DNA of 64,000 nucleotides from Pseudomonadales bacterium (GCA_019090455.1 JAHRWA010000043.1:1-64000); one strand, 5' to 3'; numbered from the stretch's first letter, positions 15,780 through 24,936 are shown. Translations and numbers: made by a program. Notes: generated by a model not told the origin, from the letters alone.

Positions 15780-16128
15780 ACCACTAAATCTCTGTCGTAG
15801 TGAAATGAATTATACCAAGTTTGATCCCTCATAGACTGCTGCCTGAGATCATCTACTCAATATCAACTCAATCGAGACAATACTGTATTGATGCAGTCAA
15901 TAAATACTAATATATATTGGCTACTCTAGGTTTTCCACTCACCCGTTATTGTTAATGTGGTGTTCACTTCAGTCAGTTCGCAGAATCATTTCTTAACTCC
16001 AGTAGTATGATGTTTCTTAAATGTAGTAGTGTCATTTTTCCTAGGTAGATTAATGTTGATTGTTCAATGATCTAAGAATACTTTAGAATCTAAAAGCAAG
16101 AAAGCAATCCCTATCCTTTACTTTTGGA
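15780..16128. other. Divergent intergenic region with family B repeat
   Basis: About 350 A+T-rich bases between the beta-repeat gene and the DUF4166 gene. It should hold both promoters. The only recognisable element is the repeat at 15947-15966. Confidence 0.45.
15947..15966. repeat. Short intergenic repeat family B, copy 4
   Basis: TTATTGTTAATGTGGTGTTC differs from the copy at 10289-10308 at two positions. It lies in the intergenic region upstream of the DUF4166 gene. Confidence 0.5.
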
Positions 16129-16737
16129 ATGATCGTGATCAGAAAATCGATTTTTGAGATAGTGTTAGGGGATCAATGGGATGACCTTTGCGATGTGATC
16201 AAGCGGCATTATTCATTAAAACCCTTTTCTGACGATTATGTTTGTGTCCGTGGAGAGATGTCCGAAGTCTATCATTCTGCCGCGGCAAAACTGCTAATAC
16301 CCTTTGCTATACTGTTTGGTGCGGTGGTCCCTTTTCGAGGATCTAATGTGCCGATAGAGGTCCATTACAATAGTAATACGCGCAATGGGAATTTGTATTG
16401 GGATCGAATCTTTAAATTCTCCGACAAAAATCACTTTCATTTTAAGTCTCATATGGAGCATATCCAGGGTAATGAGGTGGTGGAGTTTGTGCGACTCGGC
16501 GTGGGTATGCGTCTTAAAGTAACGGCCGAAGAAGGGGCGATTATATTCAGAGACAATGGTTATATCTGGCGTCTACTGGGAGTCACTATACCGATCCCAG
16601 TAAACCTAGTGTTGGGTAGTGCTTATGTAGAAGAGCGATCTATCGATGACAGCACGTTTAGTATGAAAATGATAATTAAACATCCCTTGTTTGGCGTGAT
16701 GTTTCGTTACGCCGGCAAATTCAAGTTGGATCGATAA
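16129..16737 (+). CDS. DUF4166 domain protein
   Basis: A 202-residue protein with the DUF4166 pattern. There is an N-terminal VLGDQWDDLCDVIKRHYSL, a short hydrophobic patch (LLIPFAILFGAVVPF), VHYNSNTRNGNLYWDRIFKF, and a terminal IKHPLFGVMFRYAGKF. The biochemical role of the family is unknown. From memory, in other gammaproteobacteria it is often encoded next to, or fused with, DUF393 (thiol-disulfide oxidoreductase DCC) or epimerase proteins. Here a DUF393 gene follows after five bases but is broken. The start is ATG 16129, with a weak TTTGGA upstream. Confidence 0.82.
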   Translation: MIVIRKSIFEIVLGDQWDDLCDVIKRHYSLKPFSDDYVCVRGEMSEVYHSAAAKLLIPFAILFGAVVPFRGSNVPIEVHYNSNTRNGNLYWDRIFKFSDKNHFHFKSHMEHIQGNEVVEFVRLGVGMRLKVTAEEGAIIFRDNGYIWRLLGVTIPIPVNLVLGSAYVEERSIDDSTFSMKMIIKHPLFGVMFRYAGKFKLDR

Positions 16738-16742
16738 GAAAA

Positions 16743-16978
16743 ATGGACAATCGACATATCGTTCTCTTTGACGGCGTCTGCAATCTTTGTAGCGGGTCAG
16801 TCAATTTTATAATAATGCGTGATCCAAAGGGTTTGTTTTCACTATTTTTAAAATAGTACCTAGATCCTTGAGGGATTATTTTTAAAGCCGGGTAGCTAGC
16901 AATCGCTACCGATTATTTGGTAAAAAGGAAATTTGTATGGTTCCGACGAAGGAGGTGTTAAATAGATTCCTAGATTAA
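16743..16978 (+). pseudogene. Broken DUF393 (thiol-disulfide oxidoreductase DCC family) gene
   Basis: The first 37 codons read HIVLFDGVCNLCSGSVNFII and MRDPKGLFS, the diagnostic DCC-family N-terminus with its CxxC-like cysteines. After about residue 36 the frame is lost. Fragments of the family C-terminus appear in other frames: KIVPRSLRDYF, then RYRLFGKKEICMVPTKEV and LNRFLD with TAA 16976-16978. About 50 central residues are missing, so an internal deletion plus frameshifts inactivated the gene. It starts five bases after the DUF4166 stop, so both were once one operon. Confidence 0.8.
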
Positions 16979-16997
16979 GAGATGCCTGATGATTTGT

Positions 16998-17567
16998 TCA
17001 CCGGCAGGGATAGTGGATGATGCAGATAACGACGACGGGTTTTTTTGTGTTATTGCGATATCCGTGGGGCAGATCTCCTTTAATCCGTAAGCTCTGCGCT
17101 TTCATCAGTGAGTGCCACTTTCCTTCAGAGAGTATTTCTATTTTGCCATCGGTTACTGTGAGGTATTCCAGTACGCCTGTTTTGTGCGGTGCTGATAACC
17201 GCTCATAACCAGGGGGCAGAGTCATTTCAAAGTGCTCAAAGGAGACGTCAGGATCGTAGGGGAAAAGTTGGGAGACTTGCATTCCTTCTTTTCCCAATTC
17301 CTGACGCAGTGCTTTTGCATCGCGAAATAATGTTGTCGCTCGCTTTTGATCATCGGGAAGAGTTTCCAGCAACGAAGAGAGAGATACATTAATCCCTGTC
17401 GCGATTCGCCAAAGTGTGGTGACAGTTGGGTTCGACTCACCGCGTTCAATCTGCCCTAACATGGCTTTACTGACGCCGGTTTCTTTGGCGGTTTTGTCTA
17501 GGCTCCAACCAAGATGTTTTCTTTGTATTCTCAAGCTAGTGGCTATGTGGTCGGCTGGATTATCCAT
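16998..17567 (-). CDS. XRE-family regulator with C-terminal cupin (YdcN-like)
   Basis: A 189-residue regulator. Residues 8-62 are a helix-turn-helix of the XRE/Cro type (RKHLGWSLDKTAKETGVSKA, MLGQIERGESNPTVTTLWRI). Residues 100-187 are a cupin barrel (MTLPPGYERLSAPHKTGVLE, GKWHSLMKAQSLRIKGDLPH). Such proteins sense a small ligand through the cupin and usually repress a neighbouring transporter. It is divergent from the BenE-type permease at 17738, the same arrangement as ydcN-ydcO in Escherichia coli. It should bind the palindromic sites at 17640-17694; that is inference. Confidence 0.88.
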   Translation of the reverse strand: MDNPADHIATSLRIQRKHLGWSLDKTAKETGVSKAMLGQIERGESNPTVTTLWRIATGINVSLSSLLETLPDDQKRATTLFRDAKALRQELGKEGMQVSQLFPYDPDVSFEHFEMTLPPGYERLSAPHKTGVLEYLTVTDGKIEILSEGKWHSLMKAQSLRIKGDLPHGYRNNTKKPVVVICIIHYPCR

Positions 17568-17639
17568 GGTTTACTCTTCAGTTTTTTATCAAATGGTCTT
17601 ATCAAATAGTTTCATAAAATCTTCTCATCAAGATTGTGT

Positions 17640-17694
17640 GTACGTTATAGCGCACAGGTGGTAGGGTTGTCCAGACTGTGCGTTATAACGCACA
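17640..17694. promoter_or_regulatory. Paired operator-like sites between regulator and BenE transporter
   Basis: TGTGCGTTATAACGCACA at 17677-17694 is a perfect 18-bp palindrome. A second site, TACGTTATAGCGCACA at 17640-17655, matches it at 14 of 16 positions. The centres are about 39 bp apart, close to four helical turns, consistent with cooperative binding of a dimeric regulator. The sites lie 44-98 bp before the transporter start. Confidence 0.75.
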
Positions 17695-17737
17695 ATCGAA
17701 TATTGCTAACTCACATCGCCAATGCTGGGATTAAATT

Positions 17738-18922
17738 ATGTTGAAATTCATTTCACCCACTTATATTTCGGCAGGGTTTATCACGGTATTAGTGGGTTAC
17801 TCCAGTGCTGCGGCAATTGTCTTTCAGGCCGCTGCTGCGTCGGGTGCGAGTCCTGAGCAGATTGGATCTTGGATGTGGGCGCTTGGTGTCGGCATGGGTG
17901 TTTCAACCATCGCGTTGTCTTTGTGGTATCGCGTTCCTATTCTTACAGCTTGGTCCACTCCTGGCGCGGCGCTGCTATTGACCAGTCTTCCTGGCATTCC
18001 CATGGCCGAGGCGATTGGTGCGTTTATCTTTTCCTCATCTTTGCTTGTGTTGTGTGGTGTGAGTGGATGGGTTGAGAAAATAATGCGATTAGTGCCCCAA
18101 TCGCTGGCCGCAGCCTTGTTAGCAGGTATCTTGTTTCAATTTGTTTTGAGGACTTTCCACTCCATGGAAAAGGAGTTTGTTATGGTCGCGTCCATGTTAG
18201 TAGGGTACCTCGTGGGTAAGCGGTATTTTGCTCGCTATGCCATCGTGGTTAGTTTTCTTCTAGGTGTCATGGTTGCGTATGTCACCGGTTCAATGGTTTG
18301 GGGAGGCGTAACAATTGGTTCCACTATTCCGGTTTTAACGACACCGTCATTTAGTTTGTCTACTGTCATCGGAGTGGGCTTTCCACTATTTCTGGTGACA
18401 ATGATGTCTCAGAATTTACCGGGCCTTGCGGTGTTGCGCGCGCATGGATATACAGCGCCGGCTTCGCCACTTATTACTTGGACTGGTTTGACGGGGTTGA
18501 TCATGGCACCGTTTGGCGGTTTCGCCATTAATATCGCTGCCATTACGGCAGCCATTTGCATGGGCGAGGAGGTCGATCGAGATGAAACGCAACGATTTCG
18601 TGCTGCCGTTTGGGCTGGTCTTTTCTATATTGTAATGGGGACTCTGGGTGCAACTGTTGTCGAGCTTTTTGTTGTGTTTCCTAAGGAGCTAGTGATGTCC
18701 ATTGCGGGGTTAGCGTTAATGGCGACTATTGGGAATAGCATGAAGCTAGCGCTGCATTATAATCGTGAACAGGATGCTGCTTTGTTAACGTTTGCTATCA
18801 CAGCATCAGGGATGACGTTATTTTCAATCGGTGCGCCCTTCTGGGGGTTGGTGATCGGTATTATTGCTTACAAATTTATGGGAAGCGATAATGGTGAAAA
18901 AGAAGGTTTACATAACTCGTGA
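17738..18922 (+). CDS. BenE-family benzoate/H+ symporter-like permease (YdcO-like)
   Basis: A 394-residue inner-membrane protein with 11-12 hydrophobic segments, equal in length to BenE/YdcO proteins. Family stretches include ITVLVGYSSAAAIVFQAA, ILTAWSTPGAALLLTSLPG, FLVTMMSQNLPGLAVLRAHG and APFGGFAINIAAITAAICMG. The family belongs to the NAT/sulfate-permease-like fold; BenE imports benzoate by proton symport, but YdcO-type members have no proven substrate. No aromatic-degradation genes are nearby, so benzoate is not assured. The likely repressor is the divergent XRE-cupin gene. Confidence 0.9.
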   Translation: MLKFISPTYISAGFITVLVGYSSAAAIVFQAAAASGASPEQIGSWMWALGVGMGVSTIALSLWYRVPILTAWSTPGAALLLTSLPGIPMAEAIGAFIFSSSLLVLCGVSGWVEKIMRLVPQSLAAALLAGILFQFVLRTFHSMEKEFVMVASMLVGYLVGKRYFARYAIVVSFLLGVMVAYVTGSMVWGGVTIGSTIPVLTTPSFSLSTVIGVGFPLFLVTMMSQNLPGLAVLRAHGYTAPASPLITWTGLTGLIMAPFGGFAINIAAITAAICMGEEVDRDETQRFRAAVWAGLFYIVMGTLGATVVELFVVFPKELVMSIAGLALMATIGNSMKLALHYNREQDAALLTFAITASGMTLFSIGAPFWGLVIGIIAYKFMGSDNGEKEGLHNS

Positions 18923-19358
18923 AGGTTAATTTAGTTTGTTTGCTGGATATTGTTGTTCGCCGTATCCACCGTATCGTCAATGCTTCTAATGATTTCCCCC
19001 AAGGGTAGAAGAAAAATTCTGTGCTAATGATCCAATTTTTTTGGACGTCTTTGTTCGAAAAAATGCGAGAGACGTTGATTCGATTTTTCTCAGCATTGTG
19101 AGGGTTTTTTTAGGGTTTCATCGCGGTAACGTTCACTTACATTCAATCACATTCATTCACATTCCTTTAGGCTCATTGATTAACGGAGTAAATGGGGCAA
19201 GTTATTTTTCGAGATGTTGAGTTTATACGCACTGGGCATCATTATTTAGGATGGCAACCCTCTATAATTCTGATTCACTGATATTTTAAAATATCTTCCC
19301 TTCTATTCGACTCGACTTGATTCGAACAAATTAGTCAATTGTATTCAGAGGTGTCCGT
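18923..19358. other. Intergenic region, no gene seen
   Basis: About 435 bases. There is a run of CATTCAATCACATTCATTC-like short direct repeats near 19140-19165, and nothing coding was recognised. The right part should carry the promoter of the lipoprotein gene. Confidence 0.45.
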
Positions 19359-21581
19359 ATGTCGTTTGATAAGCAATTTCTACAAATGGGTCTCACGCTT
19401 GGGGTAGTCATTATATTGAGTGGCTGCTTGGGGGAATCCGATGCTCCTCAAGAAAATGAGTCAATAGCGGATTCAACTCCTAATCCGATAGTCGATACTT
19501 CTCCTGACCCAATAGTGAATCCGGCTCCTGACCCAGTAGTAGATCCGACCCCTGATCCAATAGTGCAACCAGACGATAACAGTCCTCCTGTTGCTAGCAA
19601 TGTAGTCATCACTGATAGTAATGGTGGTGATGTCGAGGTGGGCGATACTCTCATAGGAAATTACAGTTACGTCGATACGGATAATGATATAGAAGGCGGC
19701 AGCATCTTTGGTTGGTTACGCAATGGCACGACTATAAGCGGAGCGACCGCTCAAAACTATGAAGTAGTCACCGGTGATATCGGTACTGAGATTATCTTTG
19801 ACGTCACCCCTACGGCGCAGACTGGGCAAGCTATTGGCCTGTCTGCACGCTCAATGGGTGTAACGCCTCAAGAAGTTGTGGGGCCCGTAGATTATGATGT
19901 TGAGTCTAAAGATCTATTTGTTGAACTTCCTAGCCATGGCAGTGTTCGTGTCACTCTGCATCCCGGCGCTACTGTTACTGTCGGTGCAGAGACTACGGTT
20001 CCTTTTGGCTTACCCTTTCCTAGAGCCGTCGTCGCTGATCTTTCTGATATTAAGGTGATAGATGATAGTGGTGTGGAAATAGCATCACACGTGGAAGAAA
20101 CAGCAAGATGGAAATCATTAAGTAGCGATAGTGACACTATTAGTGATGTGGACTCTATCCGTAGCGTTTTGATCTATGTCGATGTGGTTTTCGATGACCT
20201 AGATCCTGTGACACTGGATGTTTATTATGGTGCGACTCGTACTTTAGAGCTAGGTGCGCAAGCCGATGTGAAAACGACATGGGTGTCTATCAGTGAGGGT
20301 GGTTTTCCGTTAGAGTATCCGGAGGTTGACGATATCAAGGAACCAGCAGTTTACGTGACGCTACCCTCGACATGGATGGCGGTTAGTTTGTTAAGCAGCA
20401 GAACGCTACCCAAAGACAGTGATCCGCAATCTAACCTTAATTTACATTGGTTTGATGATGCTTATGAGAACTTTTCTTATAGTGCCGTTAATGATGTCAG
20501 CGAGTCTGTCACCGATGAATGGCTAATTGATTATGTGGGTATCGAAGGCCTGGGTCCAGATACCAGTACCGATGGATATGAGCCTTGGCTATTCGACCGA
20601 ACGATGACGTTATTCGGTATCTATACCCAAACGGGTAATGTGAAATGGTTACGGCATGCCCATCGAGCTGCCCAGTTTTATGCCAAACATATTAGTGAGG
20701 ACGGTTATTTTGATAAGAAGCCGACAAAGGATCTTAAATACGGTTATGGCCAATCACTATTTGTCGATTTAATGCTGACGGGTGATACCGATATGGTCGA
20801 AGTCATCGAGCGCATAGCGACAACAAGTGATACCTGGAATGAAACTTATACATATGTCTTAGATAAAACCAGTTTATGGACTGAACGACATCAAGCTTAT
20901 GCGTTGTTATCGGTACTGACCGCTTGGGAGGCGACGGGGAGTTCCGTGTATGCAGACAGAATTGAAGTCATTGTGAATGCTTCTACCAACATGCTTTTGA
21001 ATCCTCAAAATAACTGGAATCAAGAAGGTTGTTTGTTACATACCTATGCCGTTCATGAATGGAATTCTCCGGATTATGGGGATTTACCCATATGTTCTCC
21101 CTGGATGAGTGCTTTTTTGGCAGATGCAATGATGCGTTATTATATTCATTCAGAAGACGAAAGGGCTTTGGTGTTGCTTTCAAATTTGGGTGAGTTCATT
21201 ACCAATTATGGCGTTTACGTTTCTGATTTAGGTGATTATACGGGTTTCCTCATGCCCTACTATCTTGCCTCTAGTGAGCATCAAGTAAAGGTGAATAGTG
21301 GTTGGGATGACTTTCGGCATGCTTGTGATGTGGCGGGTGTTTCCGCTAAAGGTGCCTGGGCAAAAGATCGATTGGGAGAAAATGCGGATGCACTGGTAAC
21401 AACCACTAATTTATTATTAGAGACATGTGATTTAAATCTAGATAATCTCCATCGTCCCGATGCTGATATTAACTACGGGAAAACGATTTGGCGTTTAGCG
21501 CCAGCTCGATCATACAGCTGGAACTTTGTCTCCACTATTGATATGCGTTGGATGTTGAATTCATTGGTTCCAATTGAATAA
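19359..21581 (+). CDS. Large surface lipoprotein with Pro-Asp repeat linker and RIFT-barrel/lyase-like body
   Basis: A 740-residue exported protein. GVVIILSGC gives a lipobox. Residues 40-75 are a low-complexity linker of about four to five DP(I/V)V repeats (TPDPIVQP). Residues 78-170 resemble an Ig-like bacterial surface domain (GWLRNGTTISGATAQNYEV). Residues about 185-330 resemble the RIFT barrel that precedes the catalytic barrel in PL26-type rhamnogalacturonan lyases (TTVPFGLPFPRAVVADLSDI). The C-terminal half is helical and rich in aromatics, like an (alpha/alpha)6 barrel (WLRHAHRAAQFYAKHISEDG, WTERHQAYALLSVLTAWEAT). A role in polysaccharide binding or breakdown at the cell surface is inferred. 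The stop codon is the third base triplet into a 15-bp tandem duplication. Confidence 0.7.
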   Translation: MSFDKQFLQMGLTLGVVIILSGCLGESDAPQENESIADSTPNPIVDTSPDPIVNPAPDPVVDPTPDPIVQPDDNSPPVASNVVITDSNGGDVEVGDTLIGNYSYVDTDNDIEGGSIFGWLRNGTTISGATAQNYEVVTGDIGTEIIFDVTPTAQTGQAIGLSARSMGVTPQEVVGPVDYDVESKDLFVELPSHGSVRVTLHPGATVTVGAETTVPFGLPFPRAVVADLSDIKVIDDSGVEIASHVEETARWKSLSSDSDTISDVDSIRSVLIYVDVVFDDLDPVTLDVYYGATRTLELGAQADVKTTWVSISEGGFPLEYPEVDDIKEPAVYVTLPSTWMAVSLLSSRTLPKDSDPQSNLNLHWFDDAYENFSYSAVNDVSESVTDEWLIDYVGIEGLGPDTSTDGYEPWLFDRTMTLFGIYTQTGNVKWLRHAHRAAQFYAKHISEDGYFDKKPTKDLKYGYGQSLFVDLMLTGDTDMVEVIERIATTSDTWNETYTYVLDKTSLWTERHQAYALLSVLTAWEATGSSVYADRIEVIVNASTNMLLNPQNNWNQEGCLLHTYAVHEWNSPDYGDLPICSPWMSAFLADAMMRYYIHSEDERALVLLSNLGEFITNYGVYVSDLGDYTGFLMPYYLASSEHQVKVNSGWDDFRHACDVAGVSAKGAWAKDRLGENADALVTTTNLLLETCDLNLDNLHRPDADINYGKTIWRLAPARSYSWNFVSTIDMRWMLNSLVPIE

Positions 21582-21621
21582 GAGCCTATGGAATAAGAGC
21601 CTATGGAACAAGAGCCAGTTG
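21577..21621 (+). repeat. Three 15-bp tandem units starting at the stop codon
   Basis: AATAAGAGCCTATGG occurs at 21577-21591 and 21592-21606, followed by the diverged AACAAGAGCCAGTTG. The gene's TAA is bases 3-5 of the first unit. Confidence 0.85.
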
Positions 21622-21634
21622 AATAGGGGGCGGC

Positions 21635-22228
21635 TTAATGCTGAATTGGGCTGCCTACCGTATCATCTGGGGGATATATATTGCCAAGATCGGTGCTGAA
21701 GATTATGCCTTTTAGATCAGCGTTTTCTACTGCACTTTTAAATGCTTCGCTACAATAAATCCCCTGATAACTGTCAAACTCCGTACGTACTACTGATGCG
21801 CCGCCAAGCTTATTCTCGTGAAAAGCAATGGATTGCACATCGCCATATTCATTGCGTGTACTTAATTTGGTGTCCAGCGCGTTATTTGTTTTGGCATCTT
21901 CAAGGATGTTAAATAAATATCCATCACCTTCTTTGTGCGTAATAGGTAGAAACTCTCCGTGTGCTTCTATTATGTCGCGAAGTACGTTAAATGCAGACTG
22001 GTTTAAGAAAAGACGGCCATTTCTGGAAGTGATATCTGGCATCTTCACTTTTTTGGAATTCGAGAAAGAGGTCAGTTCGATCGCGAGAGGTTGCCAACCC
22101 TCACTATAGGATTGAGGCCGAGGGTCAAAGTGAAATAGGGTATCTTGACCCAGTTTTCGCCAGGCCTCTTTGCTGTTAATCACAAACGATTTGTACAGCT
22201 TGATGTCGGGGTGAATTAAATAGATCAT
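21635..22228 (-). CDS. DUF1629/Imm11-like protein
   Basis: A 197-residue cytoplasmic protein. The layout fits the DUF1629 (Imm11) immunity family: N-terminal MIYLIHPDIKLYKSFVIN, then GWQPLAIELTSFSNSKKVKM and PDITSRNGRLFLNQSAFNVL. A central HGEFLPITHKEGDGYLFNIL and a C-terminal GIYCSEAFKSAVENADLKGI follow. Imm11 proteins neutralise polymorphic toxins delivered by neighbouring cells. No toxin gene is recognisable beside it, so it may be an orphan immunity gene. ATG 22228 is chosen because AAGAGG lies eight bases upstream; a TTG at 22276 would add 16 residues without a binding site. Confidence 0.65.
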   Translation of the reverse strand: MIYLIHPDIKLYKSFVINSKEAWRKLGQDTLFHFDPRPQSYSEGWQPLAIELTSFSNSKKVKMPDITSRNGRLFLNQSAFNVLRDIIEAHGEFLPITHKEGDGYLFNILEDAKTNNALDTKLSTRNEYGDVQSIAFHENKLGGASVVRTEFDSYQGIYCSEAFKSAVENADLKGIIFSTDLGNIYPPDDTVGSPIQH

Positions 22229-22337
22229 GCGGAAAACCTCTTTTTTATTTTTCTCGAGGATCTCGAGGTCATTCAAGTAACAACTCGGTTGGCTGAATAT
22301 TACATTATAAGCAGTACACTAAATTTAAGGAAATAAC

Positions 22338-22694
22338 ATGATATTTGACGGTCTCAGCGATAAGGAAATTCTCCAGATAGTAAAGCCATTAGCAGAGCAT
22401 ACTGAGAATGCATGGAATCAAAAGAACTATGATGATTTTTGCCGATACCTTATTGAAGAAAACCCCGATCAAAAGTTTCCTGAAGAAGAATTTAATCGTC
22501 AAATAGAAGAAAGTTACGATACCTATGGTCATCACACAATAGCTAATCTAGTCGCGATACATCGAAATCCAGATCACGTTATTGTTATTTGGAAAGTAAA
22601 GTTGGACAAGCGCAATGAGCCTGGCTTACTCATCTATGGTTTTAGAGAGCATGATGGTCAAATACTCATTGAGGGCTGCTCATATCATGCATAA
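22338..22694 (+). CDS. Hypothetical protein
   Basis: A 118-residue protein I do not recognise. It is acidic, without signal or membrane segment. An N-terminal helical half (LSDKEILQIVKPLAEHTENA, WNQKNYDDFCRYLIEENPD) leads into beta-like strands (HVIVIWKVKLDKRNEPGLLI, YGFREHDGQILIEGC). The order recalls small SnoaL/NTF2-like or immunity-type proteins, but this is not firm. ATG 22338 has AAGGAAAT upstream. It is divergent from the Imm11-like gene, with about 110 bases between them. Confidence 0.6.
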   Translation: MIFDGLSDKEILQIVKPLAEHTENAWNQKNYDDFCRYLIEENPDQKFPEEEFNRQIEESYDTYGHHTIANLVAIHRNPDHVIVIWKVKLDKRNEPGLLIYGFREHDGQILIEGCSYHA

Positions 22695-22696
22695 AA

Positions 22697-22888
22697 CTAA
22701 CGAGATTTATCGCAGCTATGTAGGCATTGTTGTTCGATCGATTGCATGGGCGTACGGTGAAATAACAAACGTTCGGTATCGATAAGTAAGGCTAAACTAA
22801 AATTCTTTTGTTGAAGAATGAGATTGACGTAGCTGTCTAATTCATCCTTTCCTGTAGCCATAGCCATTAATTTTAATATTTTTTTCAC
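22697..22888 (-). CDS. Doubtful small ORF
   Basis: A 63-codon frame with ATG start (MKKILKLMAMATGKDELDSY) ends two bases from the stop of the convergent gene. It has no clear ribosome binding site and no recognised family. It is kept only because the composition is protein-like and the gap has no other gene. Confidence 0.25.
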   Translation of the reverse strand: MKKILKLMAMATGKDELDSYVNLILQQKNFSLALLIDTERLLFHRTPMQSIEQQCLHSCDKSR

Positions 22889-23184
22889 AATAAATAATAA
22901 GATAATTATTCTGGAATAAATGTTGGAATGTTTTTTTACTGGTGAGTCTAGGCTAATTAGTTAACATGCTATCAAGCGCCTGACCTCTAATGAAGACGAT
23001 GGAGTGTTCGCGATTATTCTCAGATCAAAAATCACTGGAACCAGTTTGTTGTCTGTCGCTACAGGCGCAATGCTATTTTGATTTCTCCTATTTACCATTC
23101 AGATTTTATACGTTAGTTTCCAATTGTTAGTATTTATGTCATTGAGTTAAACGGTCATTAATGGAATAAGGCTGGGCACTTGAT

Positions 23185-24795
23185 ATGCGAATGATAATAA
23201 TAACTAGAAGCACAATTATTTTTTTGTTTCTCCTTTACTCCAGTTACTGCAACGCGCAGTTATTTCAAAATTTGTTGATTGGCAATGCGAAAGCGTTGGC
23301 GTTAGGTCAAGCTGTAACGGCGGATCCCCCTGGAATTGATGCTATACATTTCAACCCCGCAGGGTTGACCCGTTTGAAAGGTCGTCAAATGGAGATTAAA
23401 ATTCTTGCCGCTGATTTTTCTCTTGTGGGTGATTTTGACCTTAATAATCCAGATATTATTCAACGCTACGATGAGTTAGATCTCGTGGATCCCATCGAAG
23501 GAAAAACCAGTCATATCGAAAGCTTGGCTGTGTACTTGCCGGGTAAAGGGTTTACCGAGGTTCCTTTTCCTTTGGTGGCTTTGGGTGGGGTTTCTTATAA
23601 TTCAAAAGGATCGAAGTGGACTTTTGCGAATGCCGTTTATGCACCTGCGGCATTTGGACATTCCCGGTCGCCTGACGATCCAGGGGCAGTATACGGTGCC
23701 AAGAGTGCGCTTTCGCGTATCACTTTTTTTGCGCCTTCTTTCGGCTATCAAGTGACTGATAATTTTTCAGTAGGATTAACTGTCGCATTTTCGTTTACCG
23801 GGTTTCTTGCTAGCCACAGTTATCGATCATCTGGTGGCGTAGTGAGAGAGTTATCTGAATTAGTCGATCAAGTCTGCGATCGAAACGATAGAACCGATTT
23901 CGTCCTGGAGGTCCCATTTCTGAATGTGTGTGGCGGTCGTCTGAGTCCGTTTGAAAGCTTATTTGAATTTGAAGCCGATATGAAAAAAGATGTGTCGCAC
24001 ACAGTTAATATCGGACTCTTGTGGGATGTTTATAAGTGGCTTACATTTGGAATGGTCTACCAAACAGAATCAGTCGACTATCTTGAAGGGGAGGTGGATA
24101 TACAACTATTCGACGGTATGCTTAACATGTTTAAAGGGCTTGCCGAATATGAACCGCTAAGAGTGATATTGGAGGATGCGGCGCATATGCCAGAGGATGG
24201 CCACGTGCGAGAGAGCGGATCAATTAAGTTGGTTACACCCCAGCATCTTTCCTTTGGAATGAGTGTGATGGTATTGCCCAAACTCAAGTTCAACGTGGAT
24301 GTTAAGTGGACCGAAACCAGCGAGTGGTTCCAATTGGACTTTCAGTCAGATCAGAATATTGGGTTGTTTGCGCTATTCAGCGCACTTCAGATTAAGGGTG
24401 CCAGTGCCAATGCTTTAACAATACCGAGAGGTTATGTGGATACAGTGAACTGGGGCTTCGGCTTAGAATATCAATATAGTCTCAAGACGGCTTTGCGTTT
24501 AGGGTTCGAACCTCGCAAAACAGGGATTCCTGACGATAAGAGAGACTTTACGGTTCCAGTGGCAGATATAGATGTTATCGCAATTGGCTTCAGTCGCAAA
24601 TTAACGAAAACCAGCTCCTTCGATTTTACCATTGCCAAGGCGAGTAGTGATATGCATATTCCGTCGGGCTCGAGTACTAATGGTAACGACCACACAAATA
24701 TTAATAATTTTATTTATCATCCCACTGCGGGCCTAGATACGCGATCCAGGTTAAGCATACTCTTAGTTGAAACAAGTTATCGAAAACACTTTTAA
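23185..24795 (+). CDS. OmpP1/FadL-family outer membrane channel
   Basis: A 536-residue outer-membrane barrel. The signal peptide is TIIFLFLLYSSYCNA. The mature start has the FadL hallmark plug region (NAKALALGQAVTADPPGIDA, IHFNPAGLTRL with the NPAG motif). Repeated amphipathic strands follow, and the protein ends with an aromatic residue (SYRKHF), as outer-membrane barrels do. Members import long-chain fatty acids or hydrophobic pollutants. It is longer than E. coli FadL (about 450 aa), with an insertion near residues 220-320. The acyl-CoA dehydrogenases and crotonase elsewhere in the window fit a fatty-acid diet, but no operon link exists. Confidence 0.88.
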   Translation: MRMIIITRSTIIFLFLLYSSYCNAQLFQNLLIGNAKALALGQAVTADPPGIDAIHFNPAGLTRLKGRQMEIKILAADFSLVGDFDLNNPDIIQRYDELDLVDPIEGKTSHIESLAVYLPGKGFTEVPFPLVALGGVSYNSKGSKWTFANAVYAPAAFGHSRSPDDPGAVYGAKSALSRITFFAPSFGYQVTDNFSVGLTVAFSFTGFLASHSYRSSGGVVRELSELVDQVCDRNDRTDFVLEVPFLNVCGGRLSPFESLFEFEADMKKDVSHTVNIGLLWDVYKWLTFGMVYQTESVDYLEGEVDIQLFDGMLNMFKGLAEYEPLRVILEDAAHMPEDGHVRESGSIKLVTPQHLSFGMSVMVLPKLKFNVDVKWTETSEWFQLDFQSDQNIGLFALFSALQIKGASANALTIPRGYVDTVNWGFGLEYQYSLKTALRLGFEPRKTGIPDDKRDFTVPVADIDVIAIGFSRKLTKTSSFDFTIAKASSDMHIPSGSSTNGNDHTNINNFIYHPTAGLDTRSRLSILLVETSYRKHF

Positions 24796-24936
24796 GGCTG
24801 CGCTTATATCACGTTGTTTTTTTCTCGCAATGTGCTTGTGTGAGGTTCTACCACTGGGATCATGTTGCTGTAAAGCAAAGGCTAGGCGTCAACAATAACT
24901 GTGCACTTACCTGTCAATAGGCATTGTGATGCCTGA

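Noticed and set aside
10289-15966. Family B repeats as integron attC sites
   Set aside because: No GTTRRRY/RYYYAAC core pair or large palindromic attC fold was seen, and no integrase gene is present.
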